A stretch of DNA of 64,000 bases, taken from Mantis religiosa (lineage: Eukaryota > Arthropoda > Insecta > Mantodea > Mantidae). Shown here one piece after another: positions 42,907 through 55,370 of the stretch. How positions within the stretch are numbered: the stretch's first letter is position 1; the number at the start of each line of letters is the position of its first letter. The notes beneath the pieces are model-generated. The model searched no databases. It saw only the letters and a program-made list of their open reading frames with translations, and was not told the origin of the DNA. The stretch spans positions 64,758,656 through 64,822,655 of the forward strand of contig CM060947.1 of the NCBI GenBank assembly GCA_030765055.1. Reading direction: 5' to 3'. The position numbers and the translations under genes were made by a program.

Positions 42907-43806
42907 CGAGAGATGTAGAATGATCACTTTTTTTTTTTTTTACATCGTACCCTTACTCATCCTCATAATTTTGATGGTCCTCAAAATAGTCTCCTCTGAA
43001 TGCGATGCACGTGTCCCAGCGTTTCTGCCAGTCTTCAAAGACATGCTGGAAACCATTTTTGAGAGATCCCTCAAAATTGCCTCCACAGCCTCCACCACTG
43101 CTTCTGATTATGGATAATGCCTCCCACGAAGGCGTTTCTTCAATTTGGAGAATAGCAAAAATCACATGGGTCTAAATCGGGACTATAGGGAGGGTGAGGG
43201 ATGCACTTCACGTTGATTTTTGCAAGATATTCAGCAACAACATTGGCAATATGCCGCCTCGCATTATCGTGGTCCAGCATGCAGCCTGCTTCATGGAAGT
43301 GTGGTCTTTTACGCCTGATATGAACTTGCAATGTCTTCCAGACATCCCTGCAGTCTTGTCCAGTTACTGATGTGTGTGCAGGTACAACATGCTGATAAAT
43401 CATTCCATGAATATCAAAGAATGAGATGACCATAACTTTCCCAACAGAAGCAACCACTTCTGCTTTTTGGGGGTTTGATGATGAAGGAGATTTCCACACT
43501 GAGCTTTGCTGCTGAGGTACAAAATGATGTAGCCAAGTTTCATCAGCAGTGATTACGTTTGAAAGAAACTCCGGATCTACCTCTAACATCAACGTTAACT
43601 GCATGTTACCTCCATTGCAGCGGTAGGCGATACTGAACATGTCTGAACTTTCCTGGTTCTCACAGGTGGGAACCAGGAGTACCAACAATAAAACTACTAC
43701 GGCGTGTTTGTTTCACATTAAGCTAACAGAATACAATAAGGCTTAATTTTATTGCGAAAAATTGTGACTGTAAAAGCTATGATCATTCCTTATTGAACAG
43801 CCCTCG
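42907..43806 (-). mobile_element. mariner element, family A (copy 2), deletion subfamily
   Basis: Ends: on minus from 43806, CGAGGGCTGTTCAATAAGG; left end CGAGAGATGT with a small deletion; TA on both sides (42905-42906, 43807-43808). The minus strand encodes transposase pieces: LMLEVDPEFLSNVITADETW (first Asp), VWKSPSS, IRRKRPHFHEAGCMLDHDNA (second Asp) and PDLDPCDF (third Asp, 34 residues on: DD34D). After 43140 the frame shifts. The whole HTH region is missing: the start ATG context GGAGGTAACATG is joined directly to the DNA for QLTLML. The identical join is present at 47290. Confidence 0.9.
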
Positions 43807-43808
43807 TA

Positions 43809-44110
43809 AACGTCCTTTAGCAATATAAGTCATATAGAAGGTTAAGTAAATGAAATGGCACGTCATTTTACCCTTAGAGTTTCTTAGTGTTGTCTTTTTG
43901 TGTTTTAATGCAGTTTTTATTTTGTTTTGTGATTTTTATACTACATGATTCACAAACTATTGCATAATGCGCATAAGTGAAAAAACGCAAGAGTCACAAG
44001 CAACGTGTAAGTGTCTTAACGAGCTCACCTATGTAAGAAATATTTGTTCAGAAAGAAGCCCTGAAGATGGCACAAAAACAAGTAAAGAAACATTAAGGAG
44101 AGTCTCGAAT
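43809..44110. other. Possible upstream part of the transposase relic at 44111
   Basis: Plus frame shows basic, Ser/Thr-rich pieces such as SPEDGTKTSKETLRRVSNF (about 44055-44110) that may belong to the same transposase tail. Unproven. Confidence 0.35.
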
Positions 44111-44371
44111 TTTAGAAAAAAGGGTTGCTGATAAAGATAAATTTGATTCTTGTACAAAAAAGATGAAGTCCAAACTTCCGACACCCATGTCGCCAGCTCA
44201 AACTACCAAAGAAAAAAAAAAACGAAAAAAAAAAAAACGTACCGAGTCCTGATGAGAGCTTTGTTTGATCCTGCATTAGAAGACTGGATACAGTGTGGCA
44301 AATGTCAAGCATTGTGGCACGAGAACTGCTCGAACTTTGAAGGAGGAATATTTGTTTGTTACTTCTGTTAA
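44111..44371 (+). pseudogene. C-terminal zinc-knuckle tail of a DDE transposase (Tigger/pogo-like)
   Basis: The plus frame gives a Lys-rich run then DPALEDWIQCGKCQAL, WHENCSNFEGG and IFVCYFC before a stop: a C-x2-C...H-x2-C...C-x2-C pattern (the last pair as CYFC). Such small PHD-like zinc tails are, to my knowledge, found at the C-terminus of pogo/Tigger-type transposases. The catalytic domain is not upstream in any readable frame. A poly-A/Lys stretch at 44207-44240 may have changed length. Family assignment is tentative. Confidence 0.45.
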
Positions 44372-45807
44372 GGAAAGTTACCAATTTTGAATTGTGCTAA
44401 TTTATCATGATAAAGTTCTACAGTATAATCATTTAATCACTATTATTCAATTGAAAATACGTAACAGTTTTATAAAATAATTACTGCACTGTGTTATTCT
44501 TTCTAAGAATAATAATATGTATATTCAACTGCAGAACTGTCATCTTGCCCCATGAACTGGGCCAAGATGACTTTTGTACATGTCTATTTAAAATGGGAAA
44601 ATAATATTGATAATATTAAAATAAAAAATATATCCAAAGTGGTTTAACGAAACAAAAGGCCATTACAGTGATGGGTGCAATGTAATCGAAATTACCTCAA
44701 AAATGAATTCATTAAAAATGGTTAACTCTTAACATCGTCAACTTGTGCTCGGTCTCTCTTACTTCTATTTTGGCAACTCAGCCTACCGAGATTTGGACAC
44801 AGTACTTCCTGAATGCCGGACAGACACCCTACCCCCATACCACGGAGGTGACCTGCAACATTTTGTATTGTAACAAGATGAATAGTGGTCGGAATCTGAC
44901 AGCGTGCAAGTGTGTTTTGATTTAAACTAAAAAAACGTGTACTTTAGAGAATGTGGTGCGTAAGAGAAAACCAAAAATACGCGAAAGCTGGCTTATTTTA
45001 TTTCTATATTAGAATGGATAGATTCGTCATTCCAATCTGCTCATCTTTGCGTGTCTCAAAAGTAAACCATCAGCAAAATGTAAATATCAAAATATCTGAT
45101 AAATGGTCATAATGGATGAGGTGATGATCATTTTAAATGTTTGATGACTTTCATCTCTCTAAGTTATAACACATGTCTAATAGACGTTTTATTTTGTTTC
45201 TAGATATGCAATTTGTTTAAAAATATTTATTTTTATTCTAGATTGAATGTTTATCTAACCATAATTTTGAAAGGCAATAGTTTGTTAGTCATAAAATTAA
45301 CAGCATAACCTTGTATTTCTTACATTGTTTCTATATTGTTATATGATATAGTGCGGTTTTAAGTAATACATAATTAAGAACTACATTCCAAACAGGTTTT
45401 TCAGATATAATGTGGCTATGGTATTGAGCAACATTGTAAACAGGTCGACCGGTTGGAAACAAAACACTGTCTGTTTCGCTCCTCACTAAGTATTATTTTA
45501 CGTTCGTCATTTGTTCCAAACACTTCGACTGATTGAGGTAGTGTTTTGGCGAAACAAGTACACTAGAACATTGTAAAATAGGAGGAACGCCTTCAGCGTA
45601 CAATAAAATCCTAATTACGATGTTTTGGGTTTAAATATCTACACTACTGTTGTAATATAATCAAACAAACCCCTCCTCTGTCATGTTAATTTAATATTGA
45701 AACAACTGACGTAAATATTCGAAAACAGATTAAAGAATGGGTCATTGTAACATTCAGGGGGAAATAATGGGTCGTACTGCCACTGGCCGCTAAAAGTTCT
45801 GTATATT
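44372..45807. other. AT-rich DNA, nothing recognised
   Basis: No supported gene. The phrase CATCTTGCCCCATGAACTGG near 44540 may still belong to the transposon tail. Confidence 0.45.
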
Positions 45808-46445
45808 TATTTCAGTCAAATCATGCTTGATAATTACAATACTAGAAACAGTCAACTATTCGATTTAGTTATTACAGAAAGCTTCCAGTTATTGACTAGT
45901 TCATTAAAGTTGCTGTGGTCCGAAGAGATTCAATACAACTTTTGATCTGGAAAGATGCAACACATATGAAAGAGACTGGAATGTCTTTACAAGTGCTATT
46001 TCCAAATATGCTTCACGTGACCTGCGCAGTACATGGCTTTCACTGGGTATCATAAGGGATATGATCTTGTTTCGAGATATTGACAGAATTGATTTACAGT
46101 ATTGAGATCCTTTTTAAAATCCCATCAAATATTATTTCAGTCAAATCATGCTTGATAATTACAATACTAAAAACAGTCAACTATTCGATTTAGCATCCAT
46201 TTATTCACCAGTTCATTTAAGTTGCTGTGGTCCGAAGAGATTCAATACAACTTTTGATATGGAAAGCTGCAACATATATGAAAAAGACTGGAATGTCTTT
46301 ACAAGTGCTATTTACAAATATGCTTCACGAGACCTGCACAGCACATGGCTTAGACTGGGTGTCATAAGAGATATGAGCTTGTTTCGGGATATTGACAGAA
46401 TTGATTTACAGTATTAAGATCCATTTTAAAATCCCATCAAATATC
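45808..46445 (+). repeat. 325-bp tandem duplication with a coding-like frame
   Basis: Two head-to-tail copies (45808-46132, 46133-46445) at about 90% identity. Each starts at TATTTCAG then TCAAATCATGCTTGATAATT and ends CCCATCAAATAT. The second copy is open for 89 codons from 46148 (MLDNYNTKNSQLFDLA...), the first is broken by stops. The copies differ by a short replacement after GATTTAG. I do not recognise the peptide. A hAT-like relic follows on the same strand, so it may be part of that element. Confidence 0.85.
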
Positions 46446-46629
46446 CTGACATTTAAATCCATTGCACCGGATGTACCTCTGCACCCCTCAACCCTCAAAC
46501 CATCAGATGAGATGGGAGACATGGATCTCAGCAAAACGCTGCAAATTTACAGAGTACAACTGAGATTGTAAATGCTATGGGAGATGAAGAATCTTCAATT
46601 GTACCAGCCATATTTCTCAACTCTTTGGA

Positions 46630-47075
46630 AGTGTAAAATGACTTAACTTTTATTGCGGGTGAGTTTGGGTTCCTGCCACAAGTGATCTGACAGCTTTAAA
46701 AAAGAGGACAACTTTTAATGAAGTCATTACGGATGATGCAGTGTCAAGACTGGTCAGTGTATCATGGTAACGAAGATAATTAGTGAAAAAATTTAAAAGT
46801 GTAATAAAAATTGTGATCTAGTTAAACTTAGAAACATTTCAAAAATTCTAAAGGTAACAATTCTGTTGTAGTTGAAATTGTTCCTACAATGAAGCTATAT
46901 CTTAGATTTGATCGAATAACCTCTGTCGATGTTGGGAAGTCATTTTCTCAAATTAAAAATACCTTATATGACAGGAGACCCAACATGACCCCAGAGAACT
47001 TAGAGGCATTTGGTTTTCAGGAGCAACGAATAAGGCGTTGCAATACAGATACCTTTTTAAATATAATTTATTTTC
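46630..47075 (+). pseudogene. hAT-like transposase C-terminus (dimerisation region)
   Basis: Plus-strand pieces in changing frames: GEFGFLPQVI and KRGQLLMKSLRMM (46650-46735), then GNNSVVVEIVPTMKLYLRF (about 46855-46908), and ITSVDVGKSFSQIKNTLYDRR followed by MTPENLEAF (46910-47020). The SVDV-x-x-SFS...L-x-DRR...ENLE series is the hallmark of the C-terminal hAT dimerisation domain, where the usual ER precedes SFS; here GK replaces it. Stop codons at about 46690 and later. The mariner copy at 47086 sits just after it. Confidence 0.75.
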
Positions 47076-47085
47076 GTGTTAACTA

Positions 47086-47998
47086 CGAGAGCTGTTCAAT
47101 AAACAATAATCGTAATTTTTATGGTCATAATTTTTAGCACTAAAATTCAATCTTATTATATTCTGTTAGCTTAATGTGAAGTAAACACGCTGAAGTAGTT
47201 TCATTATTGGTACTCCTGGTTACCGCCTGTGAGAAACACGTGAGTTCACACAAGTTCAATATCGCCTACCGCTGCGATGGAGGTAACATGCAGTTAAAGT
47301 TGATGTTAGAGGAAGATCCGGAGTTTCTTTCAAACGTAATTACTGCTGATGAAGCTTGTCTACATCATTTTGATCCTGAGAGCGAACAGCAAAGCTCAGT
47401 GTGGAAATCTCCTTCAACACCAATACCCCCAAAAAGCAAAAGTGGTTGCTTCTGCTGGGAAAGTTATGGTCATCTCACTGTTTGATATTCATGGAATGGT
47501 TTATCATCATATTGTACCTACACACACAACAGTAACTGGACTATGCTACAGGGAAGTCCTGAAAACATTGCAAGTCCATATCAGGCGCAAAAGACCACAT
47601 TTCCGTGAAACAGGCTGAATGCTGCACCACGATAATGCGCGGCCGCATATTGCCAGTGTTGTTGCTGAGGATCTTGCAAAATTCAACGTGAAGTGCATCC
47701 CTTACCCTCCCAATAGTTCGGATTTAGCCCCATGTGACCTTTTCTTTTCCCTAACTTCAAAACACCCCTTCGTGGAAGGCATTATCCATCATCAGAAGCA
47801 GTGGTGAAGATTGCGGAGGCGATTTTGAAGGATATCTCAAAAATGGCTTCCAGCTTGTCTTTGAAGACTGCCAGAAAAGCTGGAACAAGTGCATCGCATT
47901 CAGGGGAGACTATTTTGATAAAGACCATCAAAATTATGAGGACGAGTGAAGGTACGTTGTCAAAAAAAAAGTGATCATTCTGTATTGAACAGCCTTCG
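47086..47998 (+). mobile_element. mariner element, family A (copy 3), deletion subfamily
   Basis: Left end CGAGAGCTGTTCAATAAAC, right end on minus CGAAGGCTGTTCAATACAG, TA on both sides (47084-47085, 47999-48000). The plus strand has GGNMQLKLMLEEDPEFLSNV (47281-47340), the first Asp as ITADEACLHHF (Trp to Cys change), VWKSPS, IRRKRPHF, LHHDNARPHIA (second Asp) and DLAPCDL (third). Frame shifts at about 47430 and 47760 and a stop at 47617. Like copy 2 it lacks the HTH region with the same junction. Confidence 0.9.
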
Positions 47999-48000
47999 TA

Positions 48001-49700
48001 CAACACTAATATTTTGTTTAAAACTTTGAAGTTCTTTAAAGTATGACGATCGAGTTATTGAATCGTGTAATCTATTAAATAAATTTGTTTTTCTCTTTGT
48101 CTTTTATTGCTTGTTTCAGTATTTATAGTGCCTTTTAACCTGCTTATTTTACTTATTTATTATGCCTTTTTGTCTGTTTATTTTAATGATTTATACTGTC
48201 CAAATTTCCGGTCTCTGTTTATAACAAATTCCTTGTTAATGGGGAGGTCTTTATAGACTATTCCATATATTTGGTCATTTTTAAATCAATAGAATTTTTC
48301 AAAAAATTAAGAGTAGTATGGGGTTACGTGGTTATCTAAAAAGTGTTAATGTTAGAATTTTACAACACTTAAAGCTACCAATTTCATTATTCATCTGAGT
48401 TTTGCTCTTCACAGAAACAAACACATGCACAAATATTTTATTAAAATTGGTTTTATTGGACTTTGAGCGACTTAAATTCTTTCTGGTGAAATATTCATAT
48501 CGAAAATCTTATTGGAATGTTCCTTCTCTGCCTACTGTGTGCATATATGGAATACAAAGTAAAAATACGTTCATTAATTTTGCAGATATATTGAATCTGT
48601 TCTAGTTTCTAAAACAGCATTTACCCAAGAGAGGACTTGCAAGTCTGTAGCTGTTTCCAGACAGTGTGGTAAGAAATTGCTGACCTGATGCAGACTAGGA
48701 AGATACCAGTGGAAGGGATAGGAAAAAAGGCCAAAGGGTAGCGTTTTCTGCTGAACGATGCTCGCTTTTTATGGCATCAAATGTTTGTTCCGAAAATGAC
48801 CCGTTGGGGACGTGGGTTGCAGATTTCCCACACAACTGATGCTGTTGTGTCTTGGTTGTAGCGAGATGGGGGAGTAGCAAGTGTAAACCAGGATTAGAGG
48901 AAGGGTATTCTTTCTGTTTCTTGTAGTTCTCCTTCTGAAGAAGTTACATATGAGCCGAACCGAGGATTGATTTAGTATTCTGTGGTATGTTTTACTGTAT
49001 TACTGAATCTTATAAAGATCAATATTACATTACAGAGCATTTGAGATATCTAAGGTGCAAATGAGTGTGCCAATTAGACTGACGTCATTGTTAGTGCTTT
49101 TTTTCTGTTAATTTTCCACCTTACATAGGTACAAAACAATAAAAGAAATGAAAATAGATTGTAAATGATCTACCACACAAGACATCTAACAAATCCGTCA
49201 CGTTACAACCACATAATAAAAACTACATAAAACAAAATGGCTGTTATTGTTTCTGGGCTTTCCTTATTCGTAAGTGTGTACAATATCAAATTGAGAATTC
49301 CGAGATATGACCCATTTTTTCTCACGGAAAAATATGTGTTCATAATAAAAAATTTAACCACATATATTGCATCAAAGCCACGATATTTGCTTAAGCACAT
49401 CTTTTACTTATTGATAATTTAGTTTACTTTAAATAAATATGTATACCCATGGGAATTTTTGTATCAAAGTGCCTAATCGATGGAACATATCAATAAAACA
49501 AAATCATGACATATAAGAATGGAATTTGTTTAATGATCAGCAAACAAATGAAGTAGTAAAATTGTTTTAGTAAAAACATGTGAAGAAAGAATGTTAGTAA
49601 AAATTTATTTGTGAAATTAGATCGAACATACAAAAGTCCAAAATTTTCTTCTAATCGCTTCGACATTGTTACTATATATAAAATCATAAGTCATGTGTAA
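48001..49700. other. AT-rich DNA, nothing recognised
   Basis: A less AT-rich part at about 48640-48960 shows no family match; a palindrome ACTTGCAAGT is at about 48636. Confidence 0.5.
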
Positions 49701-50070
49701 CCGAGCCGGATGGCTCAGGCGGTTTAGACTGTGATCCGCATTCGGATGCCCGGGTTCGATCCCCGTGGCATACCTGCCTGACTCATGGGCTTTCTCAGGG
49801 TTTTTCCCAGTTAATCTTCCCAGGTAGGTTAATTACATCCCCTGAATTTCCTGTCACTCTATTTCATCTCCATTATCAAGTCACTTTTCTGTCATCTGGT
49901 GGTCTCTCTCAGGGTAGAAATGTCGGTGAGAGTCTCCGCGGTGTCGTATTCCTCTGGCTCCTCTCGCCTCATCCTTCATATCGGGGATGCCCCATTGGGA
50001 CTTAGGTATAATAAACCACAGGTTTCAGTGCCAAAACCCCTCTACAGTAATCCTAATCCTAAGTGATGTG
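49701..50070 (+). repeat. tRNA-derived SINE, family B (longest copy)
   Basis: Head CCGAGCCGGATGGCTCAGGC (A box), GCCCGGGTTCGATCCCCG (B box, about 49748-49765), body with CCCCTGAATTTCCTGTCACT, TCTATTTCATCTCCATTATC, and 3' part CTCTCGCCTCATCCTTC to TAATCCTAATCCTAAG. Heads at 10588 and 29377 and the 3' part at 1-135 belong to it. Confidence 0.85.
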
Positions 50071-50115
50071 CGCGTCTTGGTGGCATAGATGTAGTGGACC
50101 TCCTAAGTTCTAATA

Positions 50116-50160
50116 TCGTATATCCATGGTCGTATATCCATGGTCCTATATCCATAGTAG
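50116..50160. repeat. Short tandem repeat, 14-15-bp unit
   Basis: TATATCCATGGTCG is repeated three times with small changes. Confidence 0.8.
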
Positions 50161-50263
50161 TTATTAAAGGCAACAAATAGACGTCAATCAATCAATTTAT
50201 TGTTCACTATAACATAATACAGACATTATATGTTTAACAAACATTATCAAAAATTGTCATTCA

Positions 50264-50378
<115 letters not shown>

Positions 50379-51749
50379 ACACTATGTTTGCAATACGTGG
50401 GAAATTGTAACATTTCACATAAAGTTTCGAACTAAATGTACCTTCGATACCCACAGACAATAAATGAATGAAATGGTCTGCATGTGTAGGGATTTCATGT
50501 AATACTGCATACTCGTTAAAACCCTGCATTCCCTGGAAAATGCTAGGCTTATTTACTAAACTTCTATCAAAATACACACTAAGAAAAAGCACTGTTTAAG
50601 GCCTTAAATTTTTCTTCATAAGAACTGATATTTTAACGTAGAGAAATGATAAGAGATTGGGAAATTATTACTGAAAAAAATATATACATATCTCATAAAA
50701 CACATTTTAGGTAGCATTAAGCTGTTATTTTTTGTTTGCGTTTATGTAAGTACGTAATAAAAGGCCGTGTTTAGAGGTTACGTTTGTTCTTTATTATTTG
50801 GCTCAAAAAGGCCGCTCAGTCTATTATCATAAAAGTGAGTGCGAATTACGTTCAAACCATTTCTATTATAAATGATGTATTTAAATAAAGTTTTAAAAAT
50901 AAGTAGGTATCTCCTGAAAATTCAAAACAGTAACTTGGAATATATTGGAAAGGTCAGCTTCACAAGTATATGTAGGTGATAAATTGTAAGTTTTAATAAT
51001 ACTGATTTAACACAAGCACATCGGTCTCTTTCCATTTATTGATTTGGATGCCAGCTGATACCTTCTCTGTTGATGAACAACTTTGGCAAGTTCTTTGGAT
51101 GACCAGCAGGTTTCTACCACCCCTCCTTCTCCTCCTCAGCCGTCAGCTTCAATCCCGCTTACCCCTTTAGTAAGTTTTATTTTTCTTCAAAGTGAAACCA
51201 TTAAATATAATGTGCAGCTTCTTGAAACTTTAATTTGTTATCTATCTTTCCATTGATTCCTTGGGGATGTCTCAAATGTATTTCTAATGACCCAATTCTA
51301 CAAGTAACATTAGCTTTTCGAGTATTAGTTTAATAATATGATTTGTGGCTGTCTGAATTTCTCTGTTGATTGCGTTCCAGGCAACCCAGTATTACTCGCG
51401 CACTTTCCTCGATGATGTTCTCTTTTCCTTTCAGAATGATTTCATTATACGCTTATTAAGAATTCTAAACGGTTGGCCAGCTTTGTGAACAATTTGTAGC
51501 CTTAAACTCAGTTCATAAAATCTAATATCTGAAATGGAAATAGGATTTTCGCATTTTGACAAGTTCTCTGCTCACTTTTCGACAAACTAGTCCTTCAAAA
51601 ACTTGCCCTATCTTCTTCGTGTTAATAGAGATATCTAGGTTCGACTGTCCACGTGAAAACAGTGGCCTGGGCTAAACTTCAGTGGGCAGTACAAGACATT
51701 TCACTGTTCAATCTAATCTCCATCCTTTTCCACAGTATTGGTCCACCTT
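50379..51749. other. AT-rich DNA, nothing recognised
   Basis: No supported gene or repeat. Confidence 0.5.
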
Positions 51750-52934
51750 TAAACTAGGGCATGTATTCCTGTGTGGTAAAACACAGGGTCTTGCTTCCTA
51801 AACCATTGACGAACGGACTTTTCACAGCCTCCTCATCCTCAAAATTAATCCCACGATGACCTTCCTTTAGTGGCCCGAACAGATGGAAGTCTGATGGTGC
51901 CAGGTCAGGGCTGTATGGCGCGTGAGGTAAGACTTGCCATCCCAATTTCTCAATTTATGCAGTGGTGTAACGGCTGGTGTGTGTGGTCTTGCATTGTCAT
52001 GCAAAAGAAGAACATCCGCCATAGTTTTTCTTGGGCGAGCTCGGTGAAGACGTGCTTTCAGCTGTTTGAGGGTTCTGATGTATTGGACAGAATTTTATGT
52101 GCATCCATGCTCCAAAAATAATCATAAGTACACCCTCTGAATCCAAAAACACTGCCGCCGTAACTTTCCCTGCCGACCGCTTAGTTTTGAAATTTTTTTT
52201 ATTCTTTTCTTATTATTTTTTCCCTTCGATAACGTTGTGCGATACCATTCCATTGATGGTCTCTATGATTCAAGTTCAAAAACATTTACCCACGTTTCGT
52301 CTCCAGTAACACTTTTTTTTCCACAAACGCATCTTGCTCCAAATTGAAGCGCTGCAAGTGTTCGGAGGCTATTGTTTTCCTTGTTCCTTTGTTCTGGGTG
52401 ATTAGCATTCTTGGTACCCAACGTGGACAAACTTTTGAGTAACCCAGTTGTTAAATAATCGTCATCACACTGCTTTTACTGAGTGAGCTAATGCGACACA
52501 ATTCGCCTGTTGTTACCCGGCGATCACAACGAATGATGTCATTGACTCGTTGAATGTTGCATGGTGTCACTGCAGTCACCGGCCTACCACTTCGCTTTTC
52601 ATCTGCCAATGGTGTTTGCCCTTCAGCGTCGTTACAGCGACGAACCCATTTTCTAACAGTGCTGACATCCACCGTTGCATCGCCATACACATTTTTTAAC
52701 CTTTCGTGAATGCGAATTGGCGTTTCACCTTCCGCAGTCAAAAAGTGAATCACAGAACGCTGTCTAATACGAATGTCCATGTCAGCCATTTTGCAAGAGG
52801 ATGCAGTGCTGCCACCTGTTAACTTAGGATTGGAGAAGAAGGTTTGAGGAATTGCGCCAAATTCAAAGTTTTCACATAACTTACTTATTTAAGGAAAATA
52901 AATAGGAGGGATTACTTTTTTACCCACCCTCATG
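51750..52934 (-). mobile_element. mariner element, family B, with transposase pseudogene
   Basis: The right end on minus reads CATGAGGGTGGGTAAAAAAG beside TA (52935-52936). From ATG at 52789 the transposase begins MADMDIRIRQRSVIHFLTAE, first HTH to STVRKWVRRC, linker ADEKRSGRPVTAVTP, second HTH VTTGELCRISSLSKSSV. After a stop at 52451 the frames are broken but WVPRML (about 52415), TKR near the first Asp, FLDSEGV (about 52130) and finally WQVLPHAPYSPDLAPSDFH (51945-51890, last Asp) follow in mariner order. The left terminal repeat is not seen. This family differs from A in both ends and protein. Confidence 0.85.
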
Positions 52935-52936
52935 TA

Positions 52937-53573
52937 TATCTATTAGTGCTTCAATAAACTTCAAGTTATTGGAGATACACTTAGGTATAAGTTGGACATA
53001 TTAATACTTTTTAAAGCGGTCGACATACTATAACTAAAGATGTCAAATAATTGTATTTGTGGTGTTAGCAAGTTCTGGAATTTACTTTCCTAATGATTTG
53101 AATTTTATTACACTTTGTCGACTTTTCAATTGCATTTTATAACTTTCCATTTTTATCTTTTTCCGTGAGCTTACAAAGAAAACAGAACTGCAAAGTTGTT
53201 ATATATTTACCCACGAATTTTCTGCTGAGAGTTTAACAGAATTGATACGAAGTGAACAAAAAATTAGAGTTTGTCAGAATGTTTTGTAAAGCACACAGCA
53301 CACTAAATTTTGCTTTTTATATTGCGAATGTTATTAGGGTAAGTTGTATTCCACCAAAAATTTTTATGTCAAAGTTTCATTGCGAAAATCATAACTGAAA
53401 AATGGAAATCAGTTAAATAATAAATGCAGTTGTTGCTTAATTCTTTTTCTTCTTCTAAGGTACGAATTTCTCTTTAAGTGAATGATTTTTCCAAAAATTG
53501 CGACGACTCCTTAAACCTAACACTATCATTCCAAAATTTTGAATTTCTCAAAATGCCTTCAATAATTTTTATT
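52937..53573. other. AT-rich DNA, nothing recognised
   Basis: No supported feature. Confidence 0.55.
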
Positions 53574-53811
53574 GTCCGCTTCCGTAGCGTAGATGGTAGC
53601 ATGTCTGCCTCACGTTCAAGAGGTCCCAAGTTCGAATCTCGGTCAGGGTGATTTACCTGGATAAGGTTTTCCCGGGGTTTTCCCTTATCCTGAAAGACGA
53701 ATGTCGGGTAACTCTAAGCTCTATGGACCCCGGACGCATTGAGCATCATTTCATCCATTTCATTCATCGTCCGATATGGCTCAATGTTGGAGGACGTAAA
53801 TTAAAAAAAAA
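53574..53811 (+). repeat. tRNA-derived SINE, family A (copy 5)
   Basis: Head GTAGCGTAGATGGTAGCATG, B box AAGTTCGAATCTCGGTCAGG, body GGATAAGGTTTTCCCGGGG, and 3' end CAATGTTGGAGGACGTAAAT with a short A-tail. Close to full length. Confidence 0.92.
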
Positions 53812-55070
53812 GTAATTAGATTACAATATCTTTAATACATTCTCATCACCAATAGAATGTATTGAAGTGCTTTTCATTCTGAATGTCTTTGTAAAACTTG
53901 TACTCTGTAAGATATAGACAAATATTGCCACAGAAAATATAGATCTCGTTAAATTGGTTCGTTAAAGCACAAAGTTTACCTTAAATGTTTCTTATTATGC
54001 ACTTAACAATTTCAGAAATCCTTATTTTTGTTTTGTTAAATGTGATATCGTTATTCTATTTTTTCCTCGCAGTCATGCAAAGAGAACCAAATGTATCACT
54101 TAATCACCGGCCCATAAAACAGTTGACTATCGCTTAGGGCTCCTATTTCTTTTGTTAGGACACATGTAATGCAATCGTGTGTACAAATTATAAGCCAATT
54201 AACGTGTAATAAACATAAAATTAAGCTTTGTTGGAATAGTTACTTGAAGACAGATCAGGGAAGGCCTAGTGAGTGCAACACAACAATTTTGTTTTTCCTT
54301 TGCGGGGTTCGTTAGCGGCTACGCTCACACTCCTGGGTGCCTTGAGAAGACATTTGATTGAGGAGCAGCGCTCATTGGCTGAGGTGCAACTGTAGAGTGT
54401 TTGAACTTAAGTTTCCACTCGTGAGCAAAAGAGGGAAGAGGTGACTTTCACAATGCATCAGAACATATGCGTGGCAATGTTTACCCTCTCACCAGCAGGT
54501 TCTTCAGCTTCAAGCCAACTCCTTGTATACTCGGTAGAGTTCACTACGGTTCAGATTTATAATAAAGTTCACCAGATCAGTCGTAATAGAGAAAGAAAAT
54601 GTATTGACTGGAATTCCATGAAAGTAACAATTTTATATTCCTAATTTCATTCCCTGATATTACAATACATCGACTAACAGTTGTCATACATATAATCAAT
54701 TTTGTGGCTGAATTAAATTTACAAACCCCTGTGTTGCACTCCCAATATATTCTGATTTTTGTACATTTACTTACAACCTCTAATTCCTCTCTCTACTTCA
54801 GATTTATCCAAATAAACTTTAGCAGCCATTACTTTATTTGTAATTTTTGTAAGAGCAAGGGGAATATAGGCAAGTCTTAAAGCGATGCCCAAAGCTATGC
54901 TTTGAAAATCCTTTCTCTTTGCATGGCCAAGACAAAGGATAACTGCTTCCCTTTTACAAAAAGTATGTGTTCGATATTTAATCTCAGACACTCCACAGTC
55001 TATAAATTTTCGCTTTGAAAAGCTATATTTAACAATACTTACAATTTTCAGTGTGGTAAGACTGTCAATC
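53812..55070. other. AT-rich DNA, nothing recognised
   Basis: The 74-codon minus frame at 54767-54991 has no known domain; not called. Confidence 0.5.
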
Positions 55071-55081
55071 TATTACGGCTT

Positions 55082-55310
55082 GCCCGCCTCGGTAGCGTGG
55101 GGGTAGCATGTCTGCCTCACGTTCAAGAGGTCCCGAGTTCGAATCTCGGTCAGGGTGAGTTACTTGGATAAGGTTTTTCCGGGGTTTCCTTTATCCTGAA
55201 AGACGAATGTCGGTTAACTCTAAGCTCTATGGACCCGGGCTAATTTGAGCATCAGTTCACCCATTTCATTCATCGTCCGATATGACTTAACGTTGGAGGA
55301 CGTAACCTAC

Positions 55311-55359
<49 letters not shown>
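55082..55359 (+). repeat. tRNA-derived SINE, family A (copy 6), with target duplication
   Basis: The best full-length copy: starts TGCCCGCCTCGGTAGCGTGG, B box GAGTTCGAATCTCGGTCAGG, 3' end AACGTTGGAGGACGTAACCT, a tail of about 27 A and then (AT)n. Flanked by the 11-bp direct repeat TATTACGGCTT (55071-55081, 55360-55370), which fixes both ends. Confidence 0.95.
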
Positions 55360-55361
<2 letters not shown>

Positions 55362-55370
55362 TTACGGCTT

